This document shows positions 52,373 to 61,712 of a DNA stretch of 64,000 bases, in pieces (position 1 is the stretch's first letter; each line of letters opens with the position of its first letter). The notes beneath the pieces are model-generated. The model was not told where the DNA came from. It saw only the letters and a list, made by a program, of their open reading frames with translations, and did not search any database. Location: assembly GCF_039523735.1 (NCBI RefSeq), contig NZ_BAAAFW010000059.1:1-64000 (forward strand), in the 5' to 3' direction. Source of the stretch: Tatumella punctata (lineage in GTDB: Bacteria; Pseudomonadota; Gammaproteobacteria; Enterobacterales; Enterobacteriaceae). Made by a program: the position numbers and the translations under genes.

Positions 52373-53056
52373 CTACAACACCGGTGAACTGTGCTGTGTT
52401 TTTTCAGCATCAGCATCAGTATCAGTCGCTAATGGCCATCCTCCCAGCCTTTTCCAGCGGTTAACCAGTTCACAAAACAGGGTTGCTGTCTGTTGCGTAT
52501 CATACAGGGCTGAGTGTGCCTGATGACTGTCAAACTCCATACCTGCGGCCTTACAGGCTTTGGCAAGTACGGTCTGTCCGAGAACCAGTCCGCTGAGCGC
52601 TGCGGTATCGAAAGTGGCAAACGGATGGAAAGGATTGCGTTTCAGATTACTGCGCCGGGCTGCCGCCATAACAAAGCTTTGATCAAACTGGGCATTGTGG
52701 GCGACAATCACTGCCCGTCCGCAGTCACTGTCTTTCATCCCTTTACGCACCATTTTGAAAATAGCATGTAACGCATCATGCTCACTTACCCCGTTACGTT
52801 GCGGGTCATCAGGATTAATCCCGGTAAATGCCAGAGCCTCAGGGTGAAGCAGGGCACCTTCAAACGGGTTAACATTGAAGTGCAGTGTCTGGTCGGGCTG
52901 TAACCAGCCGTCACTATCCATTTTCAGGGTAATCGCAGCTATTTCCAGCAATGCGTCAGTATCGGCATTGAAACCGGCGGTTTCGACATCGATAACCACA
53001 GGAAAAAAACCGCGAAAGCGTTGGTTCAGGGCATTCAGGGAACAAATATCGGACAT
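52373..53056 (-). CDS. rnt: Ribonuclease T
   Basis: 227 residues (E. coli 215). A DEDD-type 3'-5' exoribonuclease that trims tRNA, 5S and 23S rRNA ends. Exo I motif VVIDVETAGFNADTDALLEI, Exo II VAHNAQFDQSF, Exo III HSALYDTQQTA. The ATG at 53056 gives MSDICSLNALNQRFRGFFPV, like E. coli; the frame upstream to 53113 is not used. The C-terminus has ~12 extra residues. In E. coli lhr separates rnt from grxD; it is missing here. Confidence 0.95.
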   Translation of the reverse strand: MSDICSLNALNQRFRGFFPVVIDVETAGFNADTDALLEIAAITLKMDSDGWLQPDQTLHFNVNPFEGALLHPEALAFTGINPDDPQRNGVSEHDALHAIFKMVRKGMKDSDCGRAVIVAHNAQFDQSFVMAAARRSNLKRNPFHPFATFDTAALSGLVLGQTVLAKACKAAGMEFDSHQAHSALYDTQQTATLFCELVNRWKRLGGWPLATDTDADAEKTQHSSPVL

Positions 53057-53171
53057 CAGTATCTCATTGGACGAAAAGCGCAGTGGGTAGTATCGTAAAA
53101 ACAGCAGTGGCACAGTGACGGCTATCAGAGGCCGCAGAAAGTGCCTGCCTGTAGCAGGCAGACACTGATGA

Positions 53172-53579
53172 TCAGTGACTCAGGCCCTGACCTGCATATT
53201 TTTTCTCGATAAGTTCGATTTTATAACCGTCCGGGTCTTCGACAAAAGCGATAACCGTATTACCACCTTTCACCGGACCGGCTTCACGCGATACTTTACC
53301 TCCGCCCTGGCGGATTTTTTCACAGGCTTCAGCCGCGTCCTCGACCTCGATAGCAATGTGGCCATAAGCGTTGCCAGGTTCATAACTGTCAACACCCCAG
53401 TTATAGGTCAGTTCAATAACTGCACCTTCACTTTCTTCCGTATAACCGAGGAAAGCCAGCGTATATTTGTACTCGGTGTTTTCACTTTGACGTAACAAAC
53501 GCATACCCAGCACCCGGGTATAAAAATCTACAGAGCGTTGTAAGTCACCGACACGCAGCATGGTATGAAGCAGACGCAT
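53172..53579 (-). CDS. gloA: Lactoylglutathione lyase (glyoxalase I)
   Basis: 135 residues as in E. coli. It converts the methylglyoxal-glutathione hemithioacetal to S-lactoylglutathione. Metal ligands are visible: His5 in MRLLHTMLRVGDL, Glu in GAVIELTYNWGVD, His in AYGHIAIEVED and Glu in DPDGYKIELIE. It lies downstream of nemA on the same strand, the nemA-gloA operon of E. coli, which responds to electrophiles there. Confidence 0.97.
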   Translation of the reverse strand: MRLLHTMLRVGDLQRSVDFYTRVLGMRLLRQSENTEYKYTLAFLGYTEESEGAVIELTYNWGVDSYEPGNAYGHIAIEVEDAAEACEKIRQGGGKVSREAGPVKGGNTVIAFVEDPDGYKIELIEKKYAGQGLSH

Positions 53580-53659
53580 ATCATCCTCTTTTTTTCTGTG
53601 CAGTCATCAGACATTAATGACCGGAAAGTTTACCGGTCTTTAGTGTAACAGGGAAATCG

Positions 53660-54778
53660 TTACAGTGAAGCCCGCTTATCGGTCATAAACGGGTAATCGG
53701 TGTATCCCTGAGCAGAACCGCCGTAAAATGACTCCGGATGCTGCGGATTCAGTGGTGCATTTTGTTGCAGGCGTTCTGGCAAATCAGGGTTTGCAATATA
53801 GTCCCGGCCAAAAGCAACCGCATCAATAAGGCCGCGGTTAATCAGCGCCTCTGCCTTTTGTTTAGTATAGGCACCGGCGCCAATAATTACCCCCGGGAAT
53901 GCAGCACGGACTTTGTGACGAAAATCGTCACTGTAAGGTGCCCCGCCAGCCCAGTCAGGCTCAGATAAATGCAGATAGGCGACTTTCCGTTTTGCCAGTT
54001 CATTGATCAGCCACAGGGCTTCGGCTTCTTCATCCGGTCCGTTGGCTAATGCCTGGAACTCACCGACAGGGGACAGGCGAATGGCAATCCGATCTTTTGC
54101 CCAGGCTTCTCCCATCGCATCGACAATGTCCAGTACCAGACGTGCACGGTTTTGCAGGCTGCCACCATATTCGTCGGTCCGCTGATTGGACTGTGCCGAC
54201 AGGAACTGATGTAACAGGTAGCCATGGGCGGCATGGATCTCTGCCAGGTCAAATCCGGCCTGCTCAGCATTGGCCGCGGCCTGACGGAAATCTGCAATCA
54301 CTTGCTGAATATCACTGTGGCTCATTTCCCGTGGCAGTGATGTTTTTTCCCGATAGACATTACCGTCAGCATCTTTCAGGGAAGTGCGGGTATTGCCCGG
54401 CAGTGCAGAAGGCGCCAGCGGTGGTCGTCCGCCGGGCTGTAGCGACGAATGAGAAATACGTCCTGTATGCCATAATTGTACTGCGATATGTCCCTCAGCA
54501 GCATGTACCTGACGGGTAATGTCAGACCAGGCAGCAATTTGCGGGGCGCTATGTAATCCGGGAGCGCCGGCATAACCTTTTGCCTGAAAGGATACCTGGG
54601 TGGCTTCAGAAATGATCAGCCCGGCGGAAGCGCGCTGTGTATAATAAACAGCCATCAGCGGTGTGGGAATATCGCCGGGTTCAATACTGCGCAGCCGGGT
54701 CAGGGGTGCCATAAAAATACGGTTGGGTACGGTAATTGCGCCAACGGTTAACGGTGTAAAAAGCGGACTGTCAGTCAT
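53660..54778 (-). CDS. nemA: N-ethylmaleimide reductase, old yellow enzyme family
   Basis: 372 residues (E. coli 365). An FMN-dependent enzyme reducing maleimides, nitro compounds and alpha,beta-unsaturated carbonyls. Motifs: PLTVGAITVPNRIFMAPLTR, VQLWHTGRISH, FDLAEIHAAHGYLLHQFLSA and IAIRLSPVGEF. It precedes gloA by 80 bases. The repressor gene nemR, directly upstream in E. coli, is missing; the region upstream holds no gene, so regulation must differ or be encoded elsewhere. Confidence 0.95.
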   Translation of the reverse strand: MTDSPLFTPLTVGAITVPNRIFMAPLTRLRSIEPGDIPTPLMAVYYTQRASAGLIISEATQVSFQAKGYAGAPGLHSAPQIAAWSDITRQVHAAEGHIAVQLWHTGRISHSSLQPGGRPPLAPSALPGNTRTSLKDADGNVYREKTSLPREMSHSDIQQVIADFRQAAANAEQAGFDLAEIHAAHGYLLHQFLSAQSNQRTDEYGGSLQNRARLVLDIVDAMGEAWAKDRIAIRLSPVGEFQALANGPDEEAEALWLINELAKRKVAYLHLSEPDWAGGAPYSDDFRHKVRAAFPGVIIGAGAYTKQKAEALINRGLIDAVAFGRDYIANPDLPERLQQNAPLNPQHPESFYGGSAQGYTDYPFMTDKRASL

Positions 54779-55087
54779 TTTATTCTCCCCGCGGATGAAA
54801 TGTGGTTACAGCATTAACGGCCTGTCCGGAGCCGGCATCAGGGATGATCAGCAGTAACGGGTATCACCGGTCTGTTTCCGGGCCCGGGCAGGCAGAGTAA
54901 AGAGCAGGCTGCCTGATGACAATGGACAAGTGGCCTGAACGCACAAACGGACAATTTCCGGCAATACCGGCCAGTTTTTACGATTGCCAGTGGCATGATC
55001 CGGCGCTAGAGTTTAACGGAACTGTAGCAAAAATAACCCGCCGGGCAGAGATTAGCTGGCAGGCATACTCTATGTGCTGAGGGGATA
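54779..55087. other. Intergenic region upstream of nemA and ydhL
   Basis: 309 bases between divergent nemA and ydhL with no supported ORF and no trace of nemR that I can read. It must contain both promoters. No known operator is recognised. Confidence 0.5.
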
Positions 55088-55327
55088 ATGGCTGAGCAAC
55101 TGGAATTTTTCCCTGTCCCGAATCCGTGTCGCGGGATTTGTCGTAGCGACAGCCGGGGCTATTGTCAGGGCTGCCAGCGCAGCCGGGAAGAACGTTTTAA
55201 CTGGATGACATTCACCGATCCTCAGAAACGTGAGGTACTGCGCATCTGTCTGCAACGGCGCCTGCGTATGCAGCGCCGGAAAAAAACGGCCGAAAGTGAA
55301 GAGCCGCAGCAGCCGTCATTATTCTGA
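55088..55327 (+). CDS. ydhL: DUF1289 protein YdhL
   Basis: 79 residues. The four-cysteine motif PNPCRGICRSDSRGYCQGCQ followed by RSREERFNW is the DUF1289 signature and suggests metal binding. The basic C-terminus (RRLRMQRRKKTAE) is typical. Function is not known. GAGGGGAT precedes the ATG. It is divergent from nemA and convergent with ydhK. Confidence 0.93.
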   Translation: MAEQLEFFPVPNPCRGICRSDSRGYCQGCQRSREERFNWMTFTDPQKREVLRICLQRRLRMQRRKKTAESEEPQQPSLF

Positions 55328-55348
55328 ACCGTCCGCCGGGGCAGGGGA

Positions 55349-57349
55349 CTAATCAGGGACGGCCTGCTGTAACTGGGCCAGCGAACAGTGCAGGCGCCAT
55401 AAAATCCCTGCCAGCTCCCGTGCTTCTCTGTCACTGTTAACGGGTAGCTCACGGATCATATCTTCCAGTTCGCTGAGTGTGGCCAGTAGTGAACGGTGAC
55501 GGACGCCCTGTAAACTAATAATATGATGCAATGAACGGAAACACTGATCACGGATGACGATCAGGCTGGCCGAGGCTGACTGCCAGCGGCGTAATTGCCA
55601 GACAATATGTGAACAGTTAAGTAATACCACCCCCCAGCGTAACAGCCAGATATGTGCCTGCTGGTTATTACTGTTTTTTAAACGGCTTACCAGGTGATAC
55701 ACACGGGATTCAAACACGCTTTCACTGAGTCCCGGATGGAGGTGCAGCTGGTCAAGAAATACATGGCGCAGGGCGCGGATATTTCGTCGTGACTTACGGT
55801 CATCAGAGCTGGGACGCAGGATCTGAAATGCCAGCCATGCCAGTAATACGCCGCAGATTTTGGCCACATTATCATTAAGAAATTCGCCGTAATCCCACTG
55901 GGGCGGATTAGTCACCGAGATAAATGAGCCAAGATAAACGATTGACTGTCCCCAGAAGCTGGCACTGGCGGGATGTTGCAGCTTCAGAAGATGGCAGGTA
56001 ATCAGCAGCGGGAATAAAAACAACATCAACTGCCACAGGGCACTGATTTGGATCATCAGACCGAATTTTAATAACAGACTGAAAAAAGACAGTATCAGTA
56101 AGGTTTTAAGTAACCCCAGAATCGTTCCTGCCGCGACAGGTGATGACGAATAGAGAACACAGGCGATAGAGGTCAGAGTCAGTGCGGCTGCGCCGCTTTC
56201 CCAGTGGCTGTTGATCCAGAAGGTGCCCCCCAGCACAATAGCTGCGAAGGTTCTGACGGCACTCCATCCGGCTTCAGTACTGTCATTTTCTCTGGCCAGA
56301 GACGGTACCTGCGGTGGCTGAAAGCGAGTATCTGCATCTGCGGCTGTGATTAAACGGATCCAGCGGCTGACATTCAGATACAGCCAGCAAAAATAACGTA
56401 AACGTTCGCAAAACGCCTGCTGGCGATAGTCAGCATCACCTTGCTGAGATATCTGATAAATCAGCACCGCCAGCCGGTATTTATCACAACCCGGGCGTCC
56501 GAGCTCCTGCATCACCTGTGTCAGGCCCTGCCTGAGCCCGGCGGGCGCGTCCGGCCAGTTCAGCAGCATACGACGTAATCCCGACAGTATGCCGGTCAGC
56601 CGCAGCTGCTGGTGAAGAATATAATTCAGTACATTATTTTGCCGGCGAAAACGGTAATGACTCCAGAATGCCTGAATCCGTAGCAGATTAATGGTCAGGA
56701 TCTGTGAAATAACCATCTCATGCGCCGCACCGGCAGTAGCAGGGCTGTCATTGGTTAACAGGCTGACGGCATGTGTATACAGTTGCTGATGCATAGTACG
56801 TAACGACTGCATCAGTTTATCCCCATCCGATGTGCCTGGCAGGATCATCATCATCAGCCCCGCACAAAGTATACCGGTAATCACTTCGCAAAGCCGTGCC
56901 TGCGCCATTTCCCAGACCTGATTAACATCAGTCACATTGACGGTGGTAAACGCAATGATTGCCGCCGTATAACCTGACAGGCAGAAGGCGTAAGCAACAT
57001 TATTCTGATAATGGCTGGAGATCCAGGTACAGAAGGCCAGCCAGCCGGCAATCGTAAAAATAAACAACCAGGGGTCATTCAGGGCATGTCCGGCAATAAT
57101 CAGCGCGGCAGTAGCGCCTAACAGACTGCCGCAGATCCGCCCGAGGCTCTTACTGATAGCGCCGCCCACGGTCGGAAAACTGACTACCGCAGCGGATGTC
57201 ATCGCCCAGTAAGGTTCATCCAGTTGTAAACTATAGGCAAAGGTCAGGGCCAGACACATTGCCAGGCTATTGCGCAAAGCGTAGCGCCACTGCAGGCTAT
57301 TAGCTTTAACCCAGGGTAATTGCTGCCATTCCAGCCAGTTAAGGTTCAT
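55349..57349 (-). CDS. ydhK: Aromatic acid exporter-type inner membrane protein YdhK (FUSC/AaeB family)
   Basis: 666 residues (E. coli 670). Two blocks of membrane helices (residues ~20-170 and ~380-510) separated by cytoplasmic domains, the FUSC pattern. PYWAMTSAAVVSFPTVGGAI near the N-terminus is characteristic. The ATG at 57349 follows the ydhJ stop by seven bases; the frame extending into ydhJ to 57454 is not used. It is the pump partner of YdhJ and YdhI, resembling AaeB/AaeA/AaeX. Confidence 0.92.
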   Translation of the reverse strand: MNLNWLEWQQLPWVKANSLQWRYALRNSLAMCLALTFAYSLQLDEPYWAMTSAAVVSFPTVGGAISKSLGRICGSLLGATAALIIAGHALNDPWLFIFTIAGWLAFCTWISSHYQNNVAYAFCLSGYTAAIIAFTTVNVTDVNQVWEMAQARLCEVITGILCAGLMMMILPGTSDGDKLMQSLRTMHQQLYTHAVSLLTNDSPATAGAAHEMVISQILTINLLRIQAFWSHYRFRRQNNVLNYILHQQLRLTGILSGLRRMLLNWPDAPAGLRQGLTQVMQELGRPGCDKYRLAVLIYQISQQGDADYRQQAFCERLRYFCWLYLNVSRWIRLITAADADTRFQPPQVPSLARENDSTEAGWSAVRTFAAIVLGGTFWINSHWESGAAALTLTSIACVLYSSSPVAAGTILGLLKTLLILSFFSLLLKFGLMIQISALWQLMLFLFPLLITCHLLKLQHPASASFWGQSIVYLGSFISVTNPPQWDYGEFLNDNVAKICGVLLAWLAFQILRPSSDDRKSRRNIRALRHVFLDQLHLHPGLSESVFESRVYHLVSRLKNSNNQQAHIWLLRWGVVLLNCSHIVWQLRRWQSASASLIVIRDQCFRSLHHIISLQGVRHRSLLATLSELEDMIRELPVNSDREARELAGILWRLHCSLAQLQQAVPD

Positions 57350-57356
57350 CTGCGGG

Positions 57357-58211
57357 TCACCGGCGAATAACAATAGTGCAGGTAGTTCCTGCAACCAGCT
57401 GAATATTGTCCGGGACTTTGTCCAGCCGGATGCGTACCGGTACGCGCTGAGCAAGCCTTACCCAGGGCACGGTAGGTTTTATTTCCGGAACCAGCCCGTC
57501 GGCCTCAATATTCTGGTCGTAGATAGCGCGGCCGATACTTAACACGGTACCGGTCAGTGTGTCGCCATTACTGTAAAGTACTATTCTGGCCGGGTCACCG
57601 TCACGGATATGGCGCAGTTTGGTCTCTTCAAAGTATCCCATTACGTAATAGGAGTGGCTGTCCAGCAGAGCAAATAATGGTGAACCTTCACTGGCATAGT
57701 TACCTGCGCGGAGAGTCAGGTTAGTAATCCATCCATCGACCGGAGCATAAATTTTGGTCCGTTGCAGGTCCCACAGGGCTTTATCCAGGCTGGCTTGTGC
57801 AGCTTTTTCGCTGGCCTGCATGGCATCTGCCGTCTGGCGTGCGATATCCATATCTTCTGCTGAAATAATATTTTTCGGCAGACGGGCACGGCGTTGCTGT
57901 TCATGGCGCGCTTTCAGTAAATCGGCCTGTGACCTGGCCAGTAATGCCTGCGCATTATCCACCGCTATTTTTAGCGGTACCTCATCCAGGGTTACCAGTA
58001 AGTCACCCCGGCGGACAAACTGGTTGTCAGTAACATTAACCGAAATAATCCGGCCCGATACTTCAGGCGTAATATTTACCAGTTCGGCACGTATCTTCCC
58101 GTCACGGGTCCAGGGGGATTGCATATAGTAGTTCCACATCCACCAGCCGGCAATCAGGGCAATAGCAAACACTATCAGGGTCGTAAAATACTTCAGAAGA
58201 TTCACTTTCAT
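57357..58211 (-). CDS. ydhJ: HlyD-family membrane fusion protein YdhJ
   Basis: 284 residues (E. coli 285). One N-terminal membrane anchor (FTTLIVFAIALIAGWWMW) then biotinyl-lipoyl halves (EVSGRIISVNVTDNQFVRRGD; APVDGWITNLTLRAGNYASEG) flanking a coiled-coil hairpin. It is the periplasmic adaptor linking YdhK to an outer membrane channel. It begins seven bases after ydhI and ends seven bases before the ydhK start, so the three form an operon. Confidence 0.94.
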   Translation of the reverse strand: MKVNLLKYFTTLIVFAIALIAGWWMWNYYMQSPWTRDGKIRAELVNITPEVSGRIISVNVTDNQFVRRGDLLVTLDEVPLKIAVDNAQALLARSQADLLKARHEQQRRARLPKNIISAEDMDIARQTADAMQASEKAAQASLDKALWDLQRTKIYAPVDGWITNLTLRAGNYASEGSPLFALLDSHSYYVMGYFEETKLRHIRDGDPARIVLYSNGDTLTGTVLSIGRAIYDQNIEADGLVPEIKPTVPWVRLAQRVPVRIRLDKVPDNIQLVAGTTCTIVIRR

Positions 58212-58217
58212 AAGTCA

Positions 58218-58454
58218 TTATCTCAGGCTGAGCAAGCCAAATGCGCCGGCAACACACAGGATAAACAGGGACAGGTCCATCAGCGTCGGGTGCCAGAAAA
58301 CACCGGAGTACATCCGTGCTCTGATCAGCGGATGGATCATCAGCCAGAAGAAAAAGCCGAGTAAAACAGGCTTAAATATCGGCGGAAAAAATAAAGAATC
58401 CCCCAGCACCAGTTCGGTCAGGGAAGAAAAAGGCGGATGGCTACTCCAGTTCAT
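58218..58454 (-). CDS. ydhI: DUF1656 small membrane protein YdhI
   Basis: 78 residues, the E. coli length, with two membrane segments (PIFKPVLLGFFFWLMIH; DLSLFILCVAGAFGLL) and the family segment FFPPIFKP...HPLIRARMYSG. The ATG at 58454 has AAGGA nine bases upstream; a TTG at 58463 is too close to that site. DUF1656 proteins such as AaeX accompany FUSC pumps. It is the first gene of the ydhIJK operon and is divergent from slyA. Confidence 0.93.
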   Translation of the reverse strand: MNWSSHPPFSSLTELVLGDSLFFPPIFKPVLLGFFFWLMIHPLIRARMYSGVFWHPTLMDLSLFILCVAGAFGLLSLR

Positions 58455-58572
58455 ATCTGGCAATCCTTGTCAGCAAAAATACAGCAGAAGAAAAGCAGAA
58501 AATGATTTCTGCATCAGGCATTTGTAATTACTCCCTGAAAACCGCAAAATAGTGTAAGATCGAAAATAATGC

Positions 58573-58584
58573 TTAGCAAGCTAA
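58573..58584. promoter_or_regulatory. SlyA operator in the slyA promoter
   Basis: TTAGCAAGCTAA, the published SlyA recognition palindrome, lies 16 bases before the slyA ATG, so slyA is probably autoregulated. It is also 119 bases upstream of ydhI and may affect that operon. Confidence 0.88.
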
Positions 58585-58599
58585 TTATAAGGGGATTGT

Positions 58600-59040
58600 A
58601 TGGAGTCTTCATTAGGCACTGATCTTGCCAGACTGGTGCGTATGTGGCGCGCAGTCATTGATAACAGACTGAAACCCCTGGGCCTGACCCAGACCCTGTG
58701 GGTGACATTGCATAATATTCACCAGTTACCTCCGGAACAGTCACAAATACAGTTGGCTAAAGCGATTGGTATCGAACAGCCTTCACTGGTCAGAACACTC
58801 GATCAGCTGGAAAGCAAGGGGCTTATCAGCAGGCTCCCTTGTGCCGATGATCGCCGGGCTAAAAGAATCACCCTGACAGAGGCCGCAGCACCGGTCATTG
58901 AGCAGCTGGAAGGTGTGATTGATCGCAGTCGTGAAGATATTCTTGACGGATTATCCGCTTCAGAAATTTCCACACTGGGGAAGCTTATCGGCAGGCTGGA
59001 AAAAAACATTGTCGAACTGCAAGGAAAAGAGAGTCAGTGA
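58600..59040 (+). CDS. slyA: MarR-family transcriptional regulator SlyA
   Basis: 146 residues (E. coli 144). Begins MESSLGTDLARLVRMWRAVI; the winged helix spans ~30-100 with recognition helix EQPSLVRTLDQLESKGLISR and wing CADDRRAKRITLT. SlyA counteracts H-NS at virulence and envelope genes and responds to small aromatic carboxylates. AAGGGGAT precedes the ATG. Divergent from the ydhIJK pump genes, as in E. coli, and convergent with slyB. Confidence 0.96.
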   Translation: MESSLGTDLARLVRMWRAVIDNRLKPLGLTQTLWVTLHNIHQLPPEQSQIQLAKAIGIEQPSLVRTLDQLESKGLISRLPCADDRRAKRITLTEAAAPVIEQLEGVIDRSREDILDGLSASEISTLGKLIGRLEKNIVELQGKESQ

Positions 59041-59092
59041 CAATTTTATCTGACGGAATAACCGGACAATAAACAGCTAATTTTTTACAGAC

Positions 59093-59120
59093 AAAGAACC
59101 CGTCGTCAGACGGGTTCTTT
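59093..59120. terminator. Bidirectional intrinsic terminator between slyA and slyB
   Basis: AAAGAACCCGTC-GTCA-GACGGGTTCTTT: a 12-bp perfect stem with A and T runs on its ends, suitable for both convergent transcripts. Confidence 0.92.
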
Positions 59121-59134
59121 AATATTGAGGAGTC

Positions 59135-59602
59135 TTAGCGGGGGGAAACCGTTACCTGGCTGCCATCAGTGGCGATAGCCACACGCATACCCGCAGAGTA
59201 ACGGGTATTGCCTTGTTTCTGAACAACCATAATGGTGTTGCCGTCATCTTTACGGATTTCCAGCTCAACGCCCTGTGAAGTATTCAGGCTGCCCTGTACG
59301 CCCTGACCGGCCAGGCCGCCCAGTACTGCACCACCGGCTGTCGCCAGGCTGCGTCCGGCACCACCACCGATAGTATTACCGAGGAAGCCACCCAGCACTG
59401 CACCACCGATTGCGCCAATAGCATTACTGTCACCGCCTGCCTGGATTTTTACCGGGCGTACGGAAATCAGCGTCCCGTAGGAAACACTCTGCACCTGTTT
59501 GGCTTCGCTGGCGCTATAGACATCACCGGACAAATTATTGTCATTGACACATCCGGTCAGTGCCAGGGCAACCGCAGCAACAGCAGTTAAACGTTTAATC
59601 AT
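59135..59602 (-). CDS. slyB: Outer membrane lipoprotein SlyB
   Basis: 155 residues as in E. coli. Lipobox LTGC after the signal peptide MIKRLTAVAAVALA, then a glycine-zipper region (NAIGAIGGAVLGGFLGNTIG, GGAVLGGLAGQGVQG) that inserts in the outer membrane. SlyB is PhoPQ-induced in E. coli/Salmonella and stabilises outer membrane proteins under stress. No PhoP box was assigned here. Confidence 0.96.
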   Translation of the reverse strand: MIKRLTAVAAVALALTGCVNDNNLSGDVYSASEAKQVQSVSYGTLISVRPVKIQAGGDSNAIGAIGGAVLGGFLGNTIGGGAGRSLATAGGAVLGGLAGQGVQGSLNTSQGVELEIRKDDGNTIMVVQKQGNTRYSAGMRVAIATDGSQVTVSPR

Positions 59603-59862
59603 TCAGAAACTCCTTTCAAAAATCGGCGCAATTTGCGCACCTTTGACCACGCTATCATCCAATTATAAAGCAAATTGTGCATTTTGAAGCGATTTTTGCA
59701 ATTATCAGCATGACATTCTGGAACTGTGTGCATAAACGATAATTCAATCATCGGCAAAATGTATTCAATTAATTGATGATCAATTGTTATCCTGTTCACA
59801 ATATAAGTCACTAATAATCAGCGGGCGGCTGACAGCCAGCAGCGCCGTAAACTGAGGTTAAC

Positions 59863-60984
59863 ATGAAGTCGGGACGATATATCGGAGTAATGTCAGGCAC
59901 CAGCCTGGACGGAGTGGATGTTGTGCTGGCGGCCATAGACGAACATATCGTTGCCCAGCAAGCCAGTTATTGTCATCCTATGCCGCTCGACATTCGGCAG
60001 CAGATACTGGATGTCTGCCAGGGGCACCCCGTGACGTTGTCACAAATAGGCCGGCTTGATTCACGCCTCGGGCAGTTGTTCAGTGAAGCCATAGAAACTC
60101 TGATGCGCCGTGAGTCCCTGAACCCGTCGGATATTGTCGGCATTGGCTGTCACGGGCAAACCGTCTGGCATGAACCGGAAGGTGATGCGCCTTTCAGCCT
60201 GCAACTGGGAGACAATAATCAGATAGCCGCCCGGACTGGCGTTACGGTGGTCGGGGATTTTCGCCGGCGAGATATGGCGCTGGGGGGGCAGGGAGCGCCT
60301 CTGGTTCCGGCGTTTCACCGTGCAGTACTCATGCATCCCGGCGAACGGCGGGTGGTACTGAATATTGGCGGAATTGCCAATCTCTCACTGCTGTTTCCGG
60401 GGCAGACTATCCGTGGTTTTGATACCGGGCCGGGAAATATTCTGATGGATGCATGGATATGGCGTAACCGGCAACAACGTTTTGACCGGGATGGTCGCTG
60501 GGCCAGTAGTGGTAAAGTTATCCCTGTATTGCTGAAACAGATGCTGGACGATCCCTGGTTCTCGTTACCGACACCGAAAAGTACTGGCCGGGAATACTTT
60601 AATCTGTCGTGGGTCGAAAAGCAGTTACAGCGCTTGCCGGGACTTGCCGCCAGTGATGTTCAGGCCACCTTACTGGAATTAACCGCCATGAGTATCGTGC
60701 AGCAAATCCGCTTAAACGGACACTGTGATCGTCTGCTGGTCTGTGGCGGAGGAAACCATAACCGGGCATTAATGGCGCGTATTTCGGCCCTGCTGCCGGG
60801 GACTGCCGTGGGGAAAACAGATGATGCGGGGATCAGCAGCGATGATATGGAAGCGCTGGCTTTTGCCTGGCTGGCATTTCGTACCTTATCAGGACTGCCC
60901 GGTAACCTGCCAGCGGTGACCGGCGCCAGAGATTTTACTCTGCTCGGTGCCATTTTCCCTGCCAGTCTGCTGGCAGACGAGTAA
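59863..60984 (+). CDS. anmK: Anhydro-N-acetylmuramic acid kinase
   Basis: 373 residues (E. coli 369). It cleaves and phosphorylates 1,6-anhydro-MurNAc to MurNAc 6-phosphate in cell-wall recycling. The ASKHA nucleotide fold shows MSGTSLDGVDVVLAAI at the N-terminus, GIGCHGQTVWH, LNIGGIANLS and GFDTGPGNILMDAW, and CGGGNHNRALMARI. In E. coli mliC follows; here pdxH comes next directly. Confidence 0.96.
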   Translation: MKSGRYIGVMSGTSLDGVDVVLAAIDEHIVAQQASYCHPMPLDIRQQILDVCQGHPVTLSQIGRLDSRLGQLFSEAIETLMRRESLNPSDIVGIGCHGQTVWHEPEGDAPFSLQLGDNNQIAARTGVTVVGDFRRRDMALGGQGAPLVPAFHRAVLMHPGERRVVLNIGGIANLSLLFPGQTIRGFDTGPGNILMDAWIWRNRQQRFDRDGRWASSGKVIPVLLKQMLDDPWFSLPTPKSTGREYFNLSWVEKQLQRLPGLAASDVQATLLELTAMSIVQQIRLNGHCDRLLVCGGGNHNRALMARISALLPGTAVGKTDDAGISSDDMEALAFAWLAFRTLSGLPGNLPAVTGARDFTLLGAIFPASLLADE

Positions 60985-61052
60985 CAGGCCCGCCCCTGCT
61001 AACGGGGGCGATGTAAATAGTGCTGGTGTTGTTTTTTAATGAGTTAGCTAAA

Positions 61053-61712
61053 ATGACTAATGAGAGTGAACCGTTACAAAATATAGCCGACCTGCGTCGT
61101 GAATATACCCGCGGGGGATTAAGACGTAAGGATCTGCCTGAACATCCGATGGCGTTATTCGGTCAGTGGCTCAGCCAGGCCTGTGAAGCCCGGCTGCCGG
61201 ACCCGACGGCAATGTGCGTGGCGACAGTCGATGAGCAGGGGCAACCCTATCAGCGGATTGTATTACTGAAACAATACGATGATAACAGTATGATTTTCTA
61301 TACTAACCTTGGCAGCCGTAAAGCGCAGCAATTGGCTAATAACCCGAAAATATCCCTGCATTTCCCGTGGCATATGCTGGATCGTCAGGTGATGGTGCTC
61401 GGTGAGGCAGAAAAACTCACTGCCGGTGAAGTGCTGAAATATTTCAGCAGCCGTCCCCGCGACAGTCAGATTGGTGCCTGGGTTTCCAGACAATCGAGCC
61501 GGATTTCGGCCCGGGGGATCCTCGAAGGTAAATTCCTCGAAATCAGTCAGAAATTTATGCGCGGTGAAGTACCGTTACCGGATTTCTGGGGAGGGTACCG
61601 GGTCAGATTTCATACCATGGAATTCTGGCAGGGCGGTGCGCGGCGGCTGCATGATCGTTTTATTTACCAATATCAGAACGACTGCTGGAAAATTGATCGT
61701 CTGGCACCCTGA
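61053..61712 (+). CDS. pdxH: Pyridoxamine/pyridoxine 5'-phosphate oxidase
   Basis: 219 residues (E. coli 218). An FMN flavoprotein producing pyridoxal 5'-phosphate. NIADLRREYTRGGLRRKDLP and PMALFGQWLSQA at the N-terminus, the FMN-binding QRIVLLKQYD...FYTNLGSRKAQQL, and C-terminal FWQGGARRLHDRF match the family. The ATG at 61053 fits the E. coli start; the ribosome-binding site is weak. It lies with tyrS and pdxY, the usual vitamin B6 neighbourhood. Confidence 0.96.
   Translation: MTNESEPLQNIADLRREYTRGGLRRKDLPEHPMALFGQWLSQACEARLPDPTAMCVATVDEQGQPYQRIVLLKQYDDNSMIFYTNLGSRKAQQLANNPKISLHFPWHMLDRQVMVLGEAEKLTAGEVLKYFSSRPRDSQIGAWVSRQSSRISARGILEGKFLEISQKFMRGEVPLPDFWGGYRVRFHTMEFWQGGARRLHDRFIYQYQNDCWKIDRLAP

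Noticed and set aside
55349..57454. ydhK start at 57454
   Set aside because: This would overlap 98 bases of ydhJ and add residues absent from the E. coli protein; ATG 57349 gives the family length.
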